Source: Streptomyces sp. NBC_00433 (GTDB lineage Bacteria > Actinomycetota > Actinomycetes > Streptomycetales > Streptomycetaceae). Taken from it: a DNA stretch of 64,000 bases. The notes below the pieces were generated by a model. It was not told the DNA's origin. It was given only the letters and a program-made list of their open reading frames with translations, and searched no databases. Below, piece after piece: positions 50,838-58,926 of this stretch (positions are counted from its first letter, which is position 1; each line of letters opens with the position of its first letter). The DNA is taken from NCBI GenBank assembly GCA_036015235.1, contig CP107926.1:310001-374000 (forward strand), in the 5' to 3' direction. Both the position numbers and the translations under genes were made by a program.

Positions 50838-52238
50838 GTGAGCCGTCAAGACCAGCAGGACCTCGGCCGGCGAGGCTTCATCGCCGGCGCAGCAGCCGTG
50901 GCCTCGGCCGCGATCGCCGGCACCGCCGCCGGGGCCGTCCCGGCGCAGGCCGCGGCCGCGAGCCGCCCCAACATCCTGGTCGTCCTCACCGACGACCAGC
51001 CCAACGCCACCGAGTGGGCCACCCCCAAGACGGTGGCCTGGCTGGTCGACAACGGGGTGAAGTTCAGCCGCGGCCATGTGAGCACCCCCCTGTGCGCGCC
51101 GTCCCGGTCGTCGATCTTCAGCGGGCGCTACGCGCACAACCACGGCGTGCGCGACAACAGCAGCCCCTACAACCTGGACCAGCACACGACCGTGCAGCGC
51201 TACCTGCACGACGGCGGCTACCGGACCGGGCTGTTCGGCAAGTACCTCAACGCCTGGCACAACACCGACAACCCGCCGCACTTCGACGAGTGGCTGCTGC
51301 TCGACCCGGTGGCCTACAACAACGCCACCTACAACGACAACGGCACCGTGCGGACCATCGCCGGCTACAGCACCACCGTCGTCAAGAACCGCGTCCTGGA
51401 CTTCCTCGACGGGTCGAGGACCGACCAGCGCCCCTGGTTCGCCTTCGTCGCGCCCAAGGCGCCGCACGCGCCCAACACCCCCGAGTCCAAGTACGCCGAC
51501 ACCGCCGTACCCGAGTGGAACGGCCGCCCCTCGGTGCCGGAGGCCGACCGCAGCGACAAGCCCGACTACATCAAGAACGCCACCCACACCCTGGCCGACG
51601 GCCGCGACATCCGCCGCAACCAGCTGCGGACGCTGCTGTCCGTCGACGACGCGGTCCAGGAGATCCACGACAAGCTCGCGGCGCTCGGCCAGTTGCAGAA
51701 CACCCTGGTCATCTACCTCGGCGACAACGGCTACTGCTGGGGCGACCACGGCTGGACCGCCAAGTCCGTGCCCTACCGGCCGTCCGTCGAGGTGCCTTTC
51801 TACGTGTCCTGGCCCGCGGCAGGCCTGTCCGGCGGCACCGTCGACGACCGGATCGCCGCCAACATCGACATCGCCCCCACCCTCCTCGACGCGGCGGGCA
51901 TCACCCCGGACACCCCGCAGAACGGCCACTCGCTCCTCGGCTCCTACCGGCGCGACCACCTGCTGACCGAGTGGTGGCACCGCGGCCAGGGCGACGACCC
52001 GCACACCTGGGCCTCGACCGTCAGCGCGACCCGGCAGTACACGGAGTACTACAAGCTGCACACGGACACCGCCGGCCAGCAGGTCGGCACCGGCGAGCTG
52101 GTCCTCCGCGAGTACTACGACCTCGTCAACGACCCGTACCAGCTGACCAACCTGCTTTACCAGGCGACACCGGCGCAGGAGGCCGCCCTCGGCATCCCGG
52201 CGCTGGCCGCGCAACTGGCGGCCGACCGGGCGGCCTGA
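50838..52238 (+). CDS. Secreted Tat-dependent sulfatase
   Basis: 466 residues with a twin-arginine signal (LGRRGFIAGAAAVASAAIAG, to about 40). The type I sulfatase motif C-x-P-S-R lies in TPLCAPSRSSIFSGR (about 85) and its Cys should become formylglycine. Metal-binding residues are at NILVVLTDDQPN (DD near the start), and LGDNGYCWGDHGW occupies the usual second metal position. It should remove sulfate from esters outside the cell. Start GTG 50838 follows AGGAGG. It neighbours the sulfur transporter genes at 52292-55210 on the opposite strand and could feed them sulfur; that link is inferred. Confidence 0.92.
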   Translation: MSRQDQQDLGRRGFIAGAAAVASAAIAGTAAGAVPAQAAAASRPNILVVLTDDQPNATEWATPKTVAWLVDNGVKFSRGHVSTPLCAPSRSSIFSGRYAHNHGVRDNSSPYNLDQHTTVQRYLHDGGYRTGLFGKYLNAWHNTDNPPHFDEWLLLDPVAYNNATYNDNGTVRTIAGYSTTVVKNRVLDFLDGSRTDQRPWFAFVAPKAPHAPNTPESKYADTAVPEWNGRPSVPEADRSDKPDYIKNATHTLADGRDIRRNQLRTLLSVDDAVQEIHDKLAALGQLQNTLVIYLGDNGYCWGDHGWTAKSVPYRPSVEVPFYVSWPAAGLSGGTVDDRIAANIDIAPTLLDAAGITPDTPQNGHSLLGSYRRDHLLTEWWHRGQGDDPHTWASTVSATRQYTEYYKLHTDTAGQQVGTGELVLREYYDLVNDPYQLTNLLYQATPAQEAALGIPALAAQLAADRAA

Positions 52239-52249
52239 CCAGCGCCGAC

Positions 52250-52289
52250 GGGTGCCGGTGGCGCGGGGGTCCCGGCGCCACCGGCGCCC
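52250..52289. terminator. Bidirectional hairpin between sulfatase and transporter genes
   Basis: A 15-bp stem with a single G-U-type mismatch and a 10-base loop lies between the two convergent stops (52238 and 52292). It should end transcription from both sides. Confidence 0.8.
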
Positions 52290-52291
52290 GG

Positions 52292-53278
52292 TCAGAAGGT
52301 GGCGGCGGGGTTGAGCTCCGAGTGGGTGATGCCGCTGCCGGGCAGGGACCACTTCGCGAAGATCCGCGCGTAGTCGCCGTCGGCGATGAGCTTGTTCACC
52401 GCGTCGCTCAGGGCCTTCGCCAGGGGTGAGTTCTTCGCGGTGACGAATCCGACCGGGGTGGTGCTGATCTCGCCGAGGAATCTGAGGTTCGGGATGTGGG
52501 CCGCCTCGTACTTCACGGAGAGCGTCGGGCCGAAGGAGACGTCGATCTTGCCGTTCTGGAGGCCGAGGAGGATCGGGCCGTTGTCGGAGAAGTACTGGAC
52601 CTTGTAGGGCTTCTTCCCCGCGGTGGCGCATCCGCCGGCGCCGTCGGTGAGCAGCTGCTGGAAGGTCGAGCCCGGGGTGGTGGCGATCGTCAGGCCGCAC
52701 AGGTCGGTGAGCTGCTTGGCGGTGTCGACGGGCGTGTCCTTCGCGCCGAGGAAGGCCTGGCCGTCGTTGAGGTAGGTCGCGAAGTCAACGACCTGCTCGC
52801 GGGCCTTGGTGACGCCGAAGTTGTCCTGGCCGACGTCGTAACGGCCGTTCTGCACGCCGGGGATCACGGTGGGGAAGGTGCCGTACTGCACGTCCCACTC
52901 GATGCCGAGGACCTTCGCGACCGCGTCGCGCAGGTCGACGTCGAGGCCGACGGGGGTGCCGTCCCGCTCACCGCCGTGCGGCAGGCTGGACGTACCGGGG
53001 GCGCGGGTGGTGCCCAGCGCCAGCTTGCCCGCCGCGCGCGCCCCGGCGGGAAGTTCGGCCGCGATCGCCGGGTCGGTGGCGATCGAGGAGACGACGTCCT
53101 GTGCCGGGATCGCGGTGGCGTCCGCCGGCTTGGCGCCGGTCGCGGCGGACCCGTTGCCGCCGCTCGCGCCGCCGGAGCCGGCGTCGTCGGAGGAGCTGCC
53201 GCAGGCCGCGAGCAGGAGCAGTGCCGCGGTCGCGGCGGAAAGGGCGTACGGGGTGAGGCGGCGTCTGGGGGTGCTCAT
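52292..53278 (-). CDS. ABC transporter substrate-binding lipoprotein
   Basis: 328 residues. A basic n-region, hydrophobic core and lipobox LLLLAACGSSS (Cys about 26) mark an anchored lipoprotein. The rest is the SBP_bac_3 fold of amino-acid-type binding proteins (VGLDVDLRDAVAKVLGIEWD, RYDVGQDNFGVTKAREQVVD, FATYLNDGQAFLGAKDT). It delivers the ligand to the permease/ATPase encoded upstream on the same strand. The leader peptide ahead of the transporter and the adjacent monooxygenases point to a sulfur compound such as cystine, a sulfonate or methionine-like substrate. Start 53278 has an AAAGGC site. Confidence 0.88.
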   Translation of the reverse strand: MSTPRRRLTPYALSAATAALLLLAACGSSSDDAGSGGASGGNGSAATGAKPADATAIPAQDVVSSIATDPAIAAELPAGARAAGKLALGTTRAPGTSSLPHGGERDGTPVGLDVDLRDAVAKVLGIEWDVQYGTFPTVIPGVQNGRYDVGQDNFGVTKAREQVVDFATYLNDGQAFLGAKDTPVDTAKQLTDLCGLTIATTPGSTFQQLLTDGAGGCATAGKKPYKVQYFSDNGPILLGLQNGKIDVSFGPTLSVKYEAAHIPNLRFLGEISTTPVGFVTAKNSPLAKALSDAVNKLIADGDYARIFAKWSLPGSGITHSELNPAATF

Positions 53279-53372
53279 GGGCGTGCCTTTCACGCGAGGG
53301 GGACCTGCGGGAGGGGTGCGGGCCGGCGACGGTGAGGGCTCCGCGGGGGAAGGGGGCGGGACGCGGCGGCCG

Positions 53373-54149
53373 TCAGAGCACGGCGGCGAGGAAGGAACGG
53401 GCTCGCTCGTGCCGGGGGTCGGTGAGGACCTCCGCGGGCGGGCCGGACTCGATGATCCGGCCGCCGTCGAGGAAGACGACGTTGTCGGCGACCTTCCGGG
53501 CGAAGCCGATCTCGTGCGTCACGACGATCATGGTCATGCCGCCGACTGCCAGGTCCTGGATCACGGCGAGGACCTCGCCGACCAGTTCCGGGTCCAGCGC
53601 GCTGGTCGGCTCGTCGAACAGCAGCAGCCGCGGGTCCATGGCCAGCGCGCGGGCGATGGCGACCCGCTGCTGCTGGCCGCCGGACAGCCGGCGGGGGTAG
53701 GAGCCCTCCCGGTCGCCGAGGCCCACCCGCTCCAGCAGTTCGCGGGCTCGGGCGGTGGCCTGCTTGCGCGGCAGGCGGCGTACCGCGACCGGTGCCTCGG
53801 TGATGTTCTCCAGCAGCGTCATGTGCGGGAAGAGGTTGAACTGCTGGAAGACCATGCCCACCTGGGCCCGCTGCTGGGTGACGGCGCGGGAGCGCAGTGC
53901 GTGCAGCCGGGCGCCGTCCTGGCGGTAGCCGACGATGTCGCCGCCGATCTCCACGAAGCCGGCGTCCGGCGTCTCCAGATGGTTCACGCAGCGCAGCAGC
54001 GTGGACTTGCCGGACCCGGACGGGCCGAGCAGCACGGTGACCTCGCCCTCGCGCACGTCCAGGTCGACTCCGTCCAGGACGACATTGGCACCGAAGCTCT
54101 TGCGCAGGCCGCGGACGCGGACCAGGGGGCGCTCGCCGCCGGTCGTCAC
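53373..54149 (-). CDS. ABC transporter ATP-binding protein
   Basis: 258 residues, a GlnQ-type ATPase: Walker A GPSGSGKSTLLRC (about 40), Q-loop VFQQFNLFPHMTLLEN, signature LSGGQQQRVAIARAL (about 157), Walker B LLLFDEPTSALDPE and H-loop VVTHEIGF. It powers uptake through the permease encoded just upstream on the same strand. GTG 54149 overlaps the permease stop (GTGA), showing coupling. It is typical of polar amino-acid and cystine importers. Confidence 0.93.
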   Translation of the reverse strand: MTTGGERPLVRVRGLRKSFGANVVLDGVDLDVREGEVTVLLGPSGSGKSTLLRCVNHLETPDAGFVEIGGDIVGYRQDGARLHALRSRAVTQQRAQVGMVFQQFNLFPHMTLLENITEAPVAVRRLPRKQATARARELLERVGLGDREGSYPRRLSGGQQQRVAIARALAMDPRLLLFDEPTSALDPELVGEVLAVIQDLAVGGMTMIVVTHEIGFARKVADNVVFLDGGRIIESGPPAEVLTDPRHERARSFLAAVL

Positions 54150-55210
54150 AGGATCACCGGGCCGGTGCCCGCGGCGCGGCCGAACAGCGGGATGTTGGAG
54201 CGCGCCACCTGCCACAGCCCGCGGGCCGGCGGCCTGCCCTGCCGGTCCCTGCCGCGCGCGTAGTGGCGCTCGACGTAGAACTGCCCGATCGACAGCAGGG
54301 TGGTCAGCACGATGTACCAGAGGGTGGCGACCATCAGCAGCGGCATGATCAGGAAGTTCTGGTTGTAGATCAGCTGGGTGGAGTAGAGCAGGTCCTGCAC
54401 GGCGATCACGCTCACGATCGAGGTGGCCTTGAGCATGCCGATCAGCAGGTTGCCCGAGGCGGGGACGATCGCCGGCATCGCCTGCGGCAGCACGATCCGG
54501 CGGAAGATCCGGCCCTCGCCGAGGCCGAGCGCCTTGGCGGCCTCGCGCTGGCCGGGGTCGACGGCGAGGATGCCGCCGCGCACGATCTCGCCGGCGAAGG
54601 CCGCGACGTCCAGGCTGAGTCCGACGTAGGCGGCGAGGATGCCGCTGAACAGATGGGCGGTCCTGAAGCCGGCGAATTCCGGCCCGAAGGGTATCCCCAC
54701 CGACAACCGCGGGTAGAGCGAGGCGAGTTCGTACCAGAAGAGCAGCTGGACCAGGGGCGGCACCGAGCGGACCAGCCAGACGTAGCCGAAGCTCAGGGAC
54801 CGCAGCACCGGGTTGCCGGACAGCCGCATCGCGGCGATCCCGATGCCCAGCAGGTAGCCGGTGGCCATCACGGCGGCGGTGAGCCACAAGGTGAGTTCCA
54901 GGCCGTGCATGATCGAGCCGCGCAGGAAGTAGTCGCCCACGACGGGCCACTGGAAGCGGTGGTTGGCCACCAGGGTGTGGACGAACATGGCCGCCAGCAC
55001 GAGCACGACGGCCGCGGACAGCCATTGGCCGGGGTGGCGCTGGGGGACCAGCCGGGCGGCCAGCAGGTCCTTGTCGGAGGGTTCGGTGTGCAGGCGGTGC
55101 CGCGGTGCCGGGTCGGCGGCCGCCGGTTCGGGATCGGGGCCCGGGTCGGTGTCGGGGGGTGCGGCGCCGGGCGCGGCAACGGCGTGCCCGGACGTGTCGT
55201 AGTGGGTCAT
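54146..55210 (-). CDS. ABC transporter permease
   Basis: 354 residues with an unusual 80-residue Pro/Asp-rich cytoplasmic N-terminus (DTDPGPDPEPAAADPAPRHR) before the membrane part. The HisM/GlnP-like permease has five or so TM segments (SAAVVLVLAAMFVHTLV, ELTLWLTAAVMATGYLLG) and the EAA-type loop EAAKALGLGEGRIFRRIVLP. It forms the channel of the sulfur-linked importer with the ATPase overlapping its stop. Start 55210 is ATG with GGACACACCCCG upstream. A leader peptide gene (55495-55623) precedes it. Confidence 0.9.
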   Translation of the reverse strand: MTHYDTSGHAVAAPGAAPPDTDPGPDPEPAAADPAPRHRLHTEPSDKDLLAARLVPQRHPGQWLSAAVVLVLAAMFVHTLVANHRFQWPVVGDYFLRGSIMHGLELTLWLTAAVMATGYLLGIGIAAMRLSGNPVLRSLSFGYVWLVRSVPPLVQLLFWYELASLYPRLSVGIPFGPEFAGFRTAHLFSGILAAYVGLSLDVAAFAGEIVRGGILAVDPGQREAAKALGLGEGRIFRRIVLPQAMPAIVPASGNLLIGMLKATSIVSVIAVQDLLYSTQLIYNQNFLIMPLLMVATLWYIVLTTLLSIGQFYVERHYARGRDRQGRPPARGLWQVARSNIPLFGRAAGTGPVIL

Positions 55211-55494
55211 CGGGGTGTGTCCCGTCTTCGTCGGGATCGCGGCAGGGCGGCGCGGGACTGCGGGGCGCGACGACCAGGGGGCGGGGCGCGGCCCGGTCGC
55301 CCGGTCTGCCGGGAAGGGGATGGGGCAGAGCGGTGCCGCGTGCGGCCCGGCCGTGCGTGCCGGTTGCGGGCGCACGTCGGCGGCCGGAGCGGGGGCGGGA
55401 CGGGTGGACCGGGCGGAGCCGCGGTCGGCGGACCTGGCTCGGCCAGGGGCAGGCGCCCGGCGCGAGAGCCGGGGCAGGTGCTTTCAGGGCGCGG

Positions 55495-55623
55495 TCAGCG
55501 GACCGCGGTCTCCCGCGGACACAGTGCGCTGCTGACCCGGAGGAGGTCGACGTGCCGCCGGGTCACCCGTGTCTGGAACGAGCCGCGGGGACACAGGTCC
55601 AGGTCGCGTCGTGTGGCGTCCAT
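55495..55623 (-). CDS. Sulfur-responsive leader peptide (transporter side)
   Basis: A 42-residue ORF: MDATRRDLDLCPRG, then RVTRRHVDLLRVSSALCP near the end. The RRHVDLxRVxxALC block is characteristic of short actinobacterial leader peptides found before sulfur-metabolism operons, where ribosome progress over the Cys codon is thought to control downstream expression. GAGGGA lies just before ATG 55623, and a good promoter lies about 60 bp further out. The ABC permease starts 285 bp downstream. It is probably a sensor rather than a functional protein. Confidence 0.8.
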   Translation of the reverse strand: MDATRRDLDLCPRGSFQTRVTRRHVDLLRVSSALCPRETAVR

Positions 55624-55688
55624 GTCCGTCCCTCGCTCTCTTCGCCTCGCACTCGGTCCTGCCCCTTGCCGGGGCCTATGCCTACAGC

Positions 55689-55717
55689 ACGTTAACCGCA
55701 GGGCAGCGGTCAGGCAA
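55689..55717 (-). promoter_or_regulatory. Housekeeping-type promoter for the leader/transporter operon
   Basis: On the minus strand TTGCCT (-35) is followed by exactly 17 bases and TAACGT (-10), close to HrdB-type consensus. The predicted start is near 55682, giving a 60-base leader before ATG 55623. Confidence 0.55.
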
Positions 55718-55811
55718 TCCCCCCGGGTCCGCGCGGCGTCGGGAGCGACGCGTGTCACTCCCGGCCGGAGGGGATTGTGTTGGGCGGCGCGGCGGAGTTA
55801 CCGTTTGAGCA

Positions 55812-55932
55812 GGTCATGAGCGTCAGCCATCCAAGGCCCTGGCCGGCTGACCGGCAACCCTCCGTCGCGGCGGGGTGCTCCAGGTGACGACCCGGCCGGA
55901 CCGATGACGGTCCGGCAAGTGCGAACTCGGCC
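55812..55932 (+). promoter_or_regulatory. SAM-IV-like riboswitch
   Basis: GGTCATGAGCGTCAGC opens the element, with CCGGCTGACCGGCAACCCTCC, GCGGCGGGGTGCTCCAGGTGA and a terminal hairpin GGACCG-ATGA-CGGTCC followed by GGCAAGTGCG. This order matches the actinobacterial SAM-IV/SAM-I-like fold including the conserved GGCAACC core. It lies between the two divergent leaders, upstream of the monooxygenase operon. High SAM should lower its expression. The boundaries are by eye. Confidence 0.75.
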
Positions 55933-55966
55933 AGGCGCAAGCCAGTGCGGGAACGGGAGGTGGCTC

Positions 55967-56089
55967 ATGCGGCAGACCGTCAGGCGGCCGCTGCCCGTCC
56001 TCGCCAGCTTCTCCCGGCGGCACATCGACCTGCAGCGCGTCGCGGCCGCCCTGTGTCCGGGCACACCGACGGTCCCCTCCCGGGCCTGA
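55967..56089 (+). CDS. Sulfur-responsive leader peptide (monooxygenase side)
   Basis: A 40-residue ORF, MRQTVRRPLPVLASFS then RRHIDLQRVAAALCPG, with the same RRHxDLxRVxxALC block as the leader on the other strand. GGGAGGTGG lies right before ATG 55967. It follows the SAM-IV-like element and precedes the first LLM gene by 220 bp, so two sulfur sensors, RNA and peptide, are stacked before one operon. A regulatory rather than structural role is likely. Confidence 0.8.
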   Translation: MRQTVRRPLPVLASFSRRHIDLQRVAAALCPGTPTVPSRA

Positions 56090-56308
56090 CCACCGGACCT
56101 TCGCGCTGACGCGCGCGGCCTGCCAGCGCCGCACAGGTCACCGGCTCCACCCCCGCCCAGGCTCCGAGGAGCCGGCTCCCCCGGCCAAGCCCGCAGGCTC
56201 CCCGCGCCGAACGCCCCGCGACCGCCTACACGGCGTGGACCCCCGTTCGGCCCGCCGCAGGCCACGGCTTTTCGCTTGTGACCCCTCCGAGCAGGAAGCG
56301 GTACGCCC
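56090..56308. other. Leader-to-gene spacer
   Basis: About 220 bp between the leader peptide and the first monooxygenase gene. It contains several GC-rich stems (CGCGCGGCC near 56110) that could form alternative attenuator hairpins. No gene is visible. Confidence 0.4.
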
Positions 56309-57514
56309 ATGTCCCGATCCGCCGCCCCCCTCCACCTCGCCGTCGCCCTGGACGGCGCCGGCTGGCATCCGGCCGCCTGGCGGGAACCCGGTGTCCGGCC
56401 CGCGGACCTCCTCGGCGCCCCCTACTGGGCCGCGCTGGCCGCGGAAGCCGAGCGCGGCCTGCTGGACCTCGCCACCATCGAGGACTCCCTGGGCCTGCAG
56501 TCCTCCCTCCACACCGGGCCCGACGGCCGCACCGACCAGGTGCGCGGGCGGCTCGACGCGGTGCTGACCGCGGCCCGGATCGCCCCGCTCACCAGGAATC
56601 TGGGCCTGATCCCCAGCGCCGTGGTCACCCACACCGAGCCCTTCCACCTCTCCAAGGCCATCGCCACCCTCGACCACGTCAGCGGCGGGAGGGCCGGCGT
56701 GCAGGTCAGGGTGTCGGGCCGGCAGGAGGAGGCCGCCCACTTCGGGCGCCGCCGGCTGCCGCCGGTGTCGCTCGCGGAGCTGGACTCGCCCGCCGGGCAG
56801 GAGCTGCTGCTCGAACTGTTCGGCGAGGCCGCGGACTACGTGGAGGTGATCCGGCGGCTCTGGGACAGCTGGGAGGACGACGCGGAGATCCGCGACGTGG
56901 CCACCGGCCGCTTCATCGACCGCGACAAGCTGCACTACATCGACTTCACCGGGCGGCACTTCAGCGTCAAGGGCCCCTCCATCACTCCCCGGCCGCCGCA
57001 GGGCCAGCCGGTCGTCGCCGCGCTCGCCCACGCCTCGGAGCCCTTCCGGCTGGTCGCCACGTCCGCCGACATCGGCTTCGTCACCCCGCACGACACCGCG
57101 CAGGCCGCCGGGATCGTCGCCGAGATCCGCGACCACCAGGAGCAGGCGGGCCGCGGCGGCGAGACCGTACACGTCTTCGCCGACCTGGTGGTCTTCCTCG
57201 ACGGGGAAGCCGGCCGGGCCGCCGAGCGCAGGGCGCGGCTGGACGCGTCGCTCGACGCCCCGTACACCGGCGACGCCGCGGTCTTCGCCGGTACGCCCGC
57301 CGAACTCGCCGACGTCCTCGACGACTTCGCGCGGACGGGGCTGACCGGCTTCCGGCTGCGCCCCGCGACCCTCCCCCACGACCTGACGCAGATCACCGGC
57401 GGCCTGGTCCCCGAACTCCAGCGCCGCGCCGCCTTCAGGACCGCGTACGAGGCGGGCACCCTGCGCGGCCTGCTCGGACTGCCGCGCCCCGCCAACCGCT
57501 ACGCCGCCGCCTGA
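56309..57514 (+). CDS. LLM flavin-dependent monooxygenase 1 (NtaA/SnaA-like)
   Basis: 401 residues of the two-component luciferase-like monooxygenase family: LHLAVALDGAGWHPAAWREP, LLDLATIEDSLGLQSS, LSKAIATLDHVSGGRAGVQV and SITPRPPQGQPVVAALAH. This pattern belongs to the NtaA/SnaA/DszA-type enzymes that oxidise chelators, sulfones or sulfonates using FMNH2 from a separate reductase, provided here at 61186. It is the first gene of the operon; AGGAAG lies before ATG 56309. Together with its neighbours it probably releases sulfite or aldehyde from an organosulfur substrate. Confidence 0.88.
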   Translation: MSRSAAPLHLAVALDGAGWHPAAWREPGVRPADLLGAPYWAALAAEAERGLLDLATIEDSLGLQSSLHTGPDGRTDQVRGRLDAVLTAARIAPLTRNLGLIPSAVVTHTEPFHLSKAIATLDHVSGGRAGVQVRVSGRQEEAAHFGRRRLPPVSLAELDSPAGQELLLELFGEAADYVEVIRRLWDSWEDDAEIRDVATGRFIDRDKLHYIDFTGRHFSVKGPSITPRPPQGQPVVAALAHASEPFRLVATSADIGFVTPHDTAQAAGIVAEIRDHQEQAGRGGETVHVFADLVVFLDGEAGRAAERRARLDASLDAPYTGDAAVFAGTPAELADVLDDFARTGLTGFRLRPATLPHDLTQITGGLVPELQRRAAFRTAYEAGTLRGLLGLPRPANRYAAA

Positions 57515-57546
57515 GCGACCCGCGAATTCCCAGGAAGGCCACCCTG

Positions 57547-58926
57547 ATGAGCAAGCCACTCAAGCAGATCCATCTCGCCGCGCACTTTCCCGGCGTCAAC
57601 AACACCACCGTGTGGAGCGACCCGGCGGCCGGCAGCCAGATCGACTTCAGCTCCTTCGTCCACCTCGCGCGCACCGCCGAGCGCGCGAAGTTCGACTTCC
57701 TCTTCCTGGCCGAGGGCCTGCGGCTGCGCGAGCAGGGCGGCCGGATCCACGACCTGGACGTGGTGGGCCGCCCCGACACCTTCACGGTGCTCGCGGCGCT
57801 GGCCGCGGTCACCGACCGCCTCGGCCTGGCCGGCACCATCAACTCCACCTTCAACGAACCGTACGAGGTGGCGCGGCAGTTCGCCTCGCTCGACCACCTG
57901 TCGGCGGGCCGGGCCGCCTGGAACGTCGTGACCTCCTGGGACGAGTTCACCGGCGAGAACTTCCGCCGCGGCGGCTACCTGGCCCGCGAGGACCGCTACG
58001 AGCGGGCCTCGCAGTTCCTGACCGCGGTCAAGGTGCTGCTCGACTCGTGGCGCGGCGACGAGATCGTCGCGGACCAGGAGTCCGGCACCTTCCTGCGTGA
58101 TCCCGACGCCGGGCGGTTCGCCCACCGCGTCGGCCAGTTCGACATCGGCGGCCACTTCAACGTGCCGCGCAGCCCGCAGGGCCGCCCGGTGATCTTCCAG
58201 GCGGGCGACTCCGAGCAGGGCAGGGAGTTCGCCGCCTCGGCCGCCGACGCGATCTTCACCCGGCACGGCACCCTGGACGCGGGCAAGGCCTTCTACGCCG
58301 ACGTCAAGGGCCGGCTGGCACGTTACGGCAGGTCGCCCGAGGAGCTGCTGATCCTGCCCGGGGTCACCTTCGTCCTCGGCGACACCCCGGCCGACGCCGA
58401 GGAGAAGGCCCACCTGATACGGCGCCAGCAGGTCAGCGGGCCGACGGCGACCGCCTTCCTCGAGCGGGTGTGGAACCGCGACCTGAGCGCCTACGACCCC
58501 GAGGGGCCGCTGCCCGACGTGGAGCCGCTCCTCGACGCGGATCCGATCGTCCAGGGCCGGGCCGACTCCAGGGGGCAGGACCGGCTGGAGACCGTCGCGC
58601 GCTGGCGGGCGGTCGCCGAGCAGGACAAGCTCTCGATCCGCGAGCTGGTCATCGCCGAGACCGGGCGGCAGTCCTTCGTCGGCACACCGCAACAGGTCGC
58701 GCGGTCGCTGGACGAGTTCGTCCAGGCCGACGCGAGCGACGGCTTCATCCTCGCCCCGCACCTGACCCCGGGCGGGATCGACGAGTTCGCCGACACCGTC
58801 GTACCGCTGCTCCAGGAGCGCGGTGTCTTCCGCACCGAGTACGAGGGCACCACCCTGCGCGACCACCTCGGGCTGGCCCCGCTCCCCGTTCCCGACCGCG
58901 CCGGCCTGTCGGGGGCGGCGTCATGA
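57547..58926 (+). CDS. LLM flavin-dependent monooxygenase 2 (NtaA/SnaA/DszA/SoxA type)
   Basis: 459 residues with an especially strong match to the nitrilotriacetate/dibenzothiophene-sulfone monooxygenase group: QIHLAAHFPGVNNTTVWSDP, EGLRLREQGGRIHDLDVVGR, LAGTINSTFNEPYEVARQFA, RAAWNVVTSWDEFTGENFRR, and DRYERASQFLTAVKVLLDSW. The FMN phosphate site and the long insertion typical of DszA/SnaA are present. It needs an external flavin reductase. The stop overlaps the next start (ATGA at 58923). The family often attacks C-S or C-N bonds; desulfurisation is favoured by the sulfur context. Confidence 0.92.
   Translation: MSKPLKQIHLAAHFPGVNNTTVWSDPAAGSQIDFSSFVHLARTAERAKFDFLFLAEGLRLREQGGRIHDLDVVGRPDTFTVLAALAAVTDRLGLAGTINSTFNEPYEVARQFASLDHLSAGRAAWNVVTSWDEFTGENFRRGGYLAREDRYERASQFLTAVKVLLDSWRGDEIVADQESGTFLRDPDAGRFAHRVGQFDIGGHFNVPRSPQGRPVIFQAGDSEQGREFAASAADAIFTRHGTLDAGKAFYADVKGRLARYGRSPEELLILPGVTFVLGDTPADAEEKAHLIRRQQVSGPTATAFLERVWNRDLSAYDPEGPLPDVEPLLDADPIVQGRADSRGQDRLETVARWRAVAEQDKLSIRELVIAETGRQSFVGTPQQVARSLDEFVQADASDGFILAPHLTPGGIDEFADTVVPLLQERGVFRTEYEGTTLRDHLGLAPLPVPDRAGLSGAAS

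Noticed and set aside
53373..55025. A 550-codon frame suggesting a permease-ATPase fusion
   Set aside because: The permease is in a different frame, ending in a GTGA overlap; the ATPase begins at 54149.
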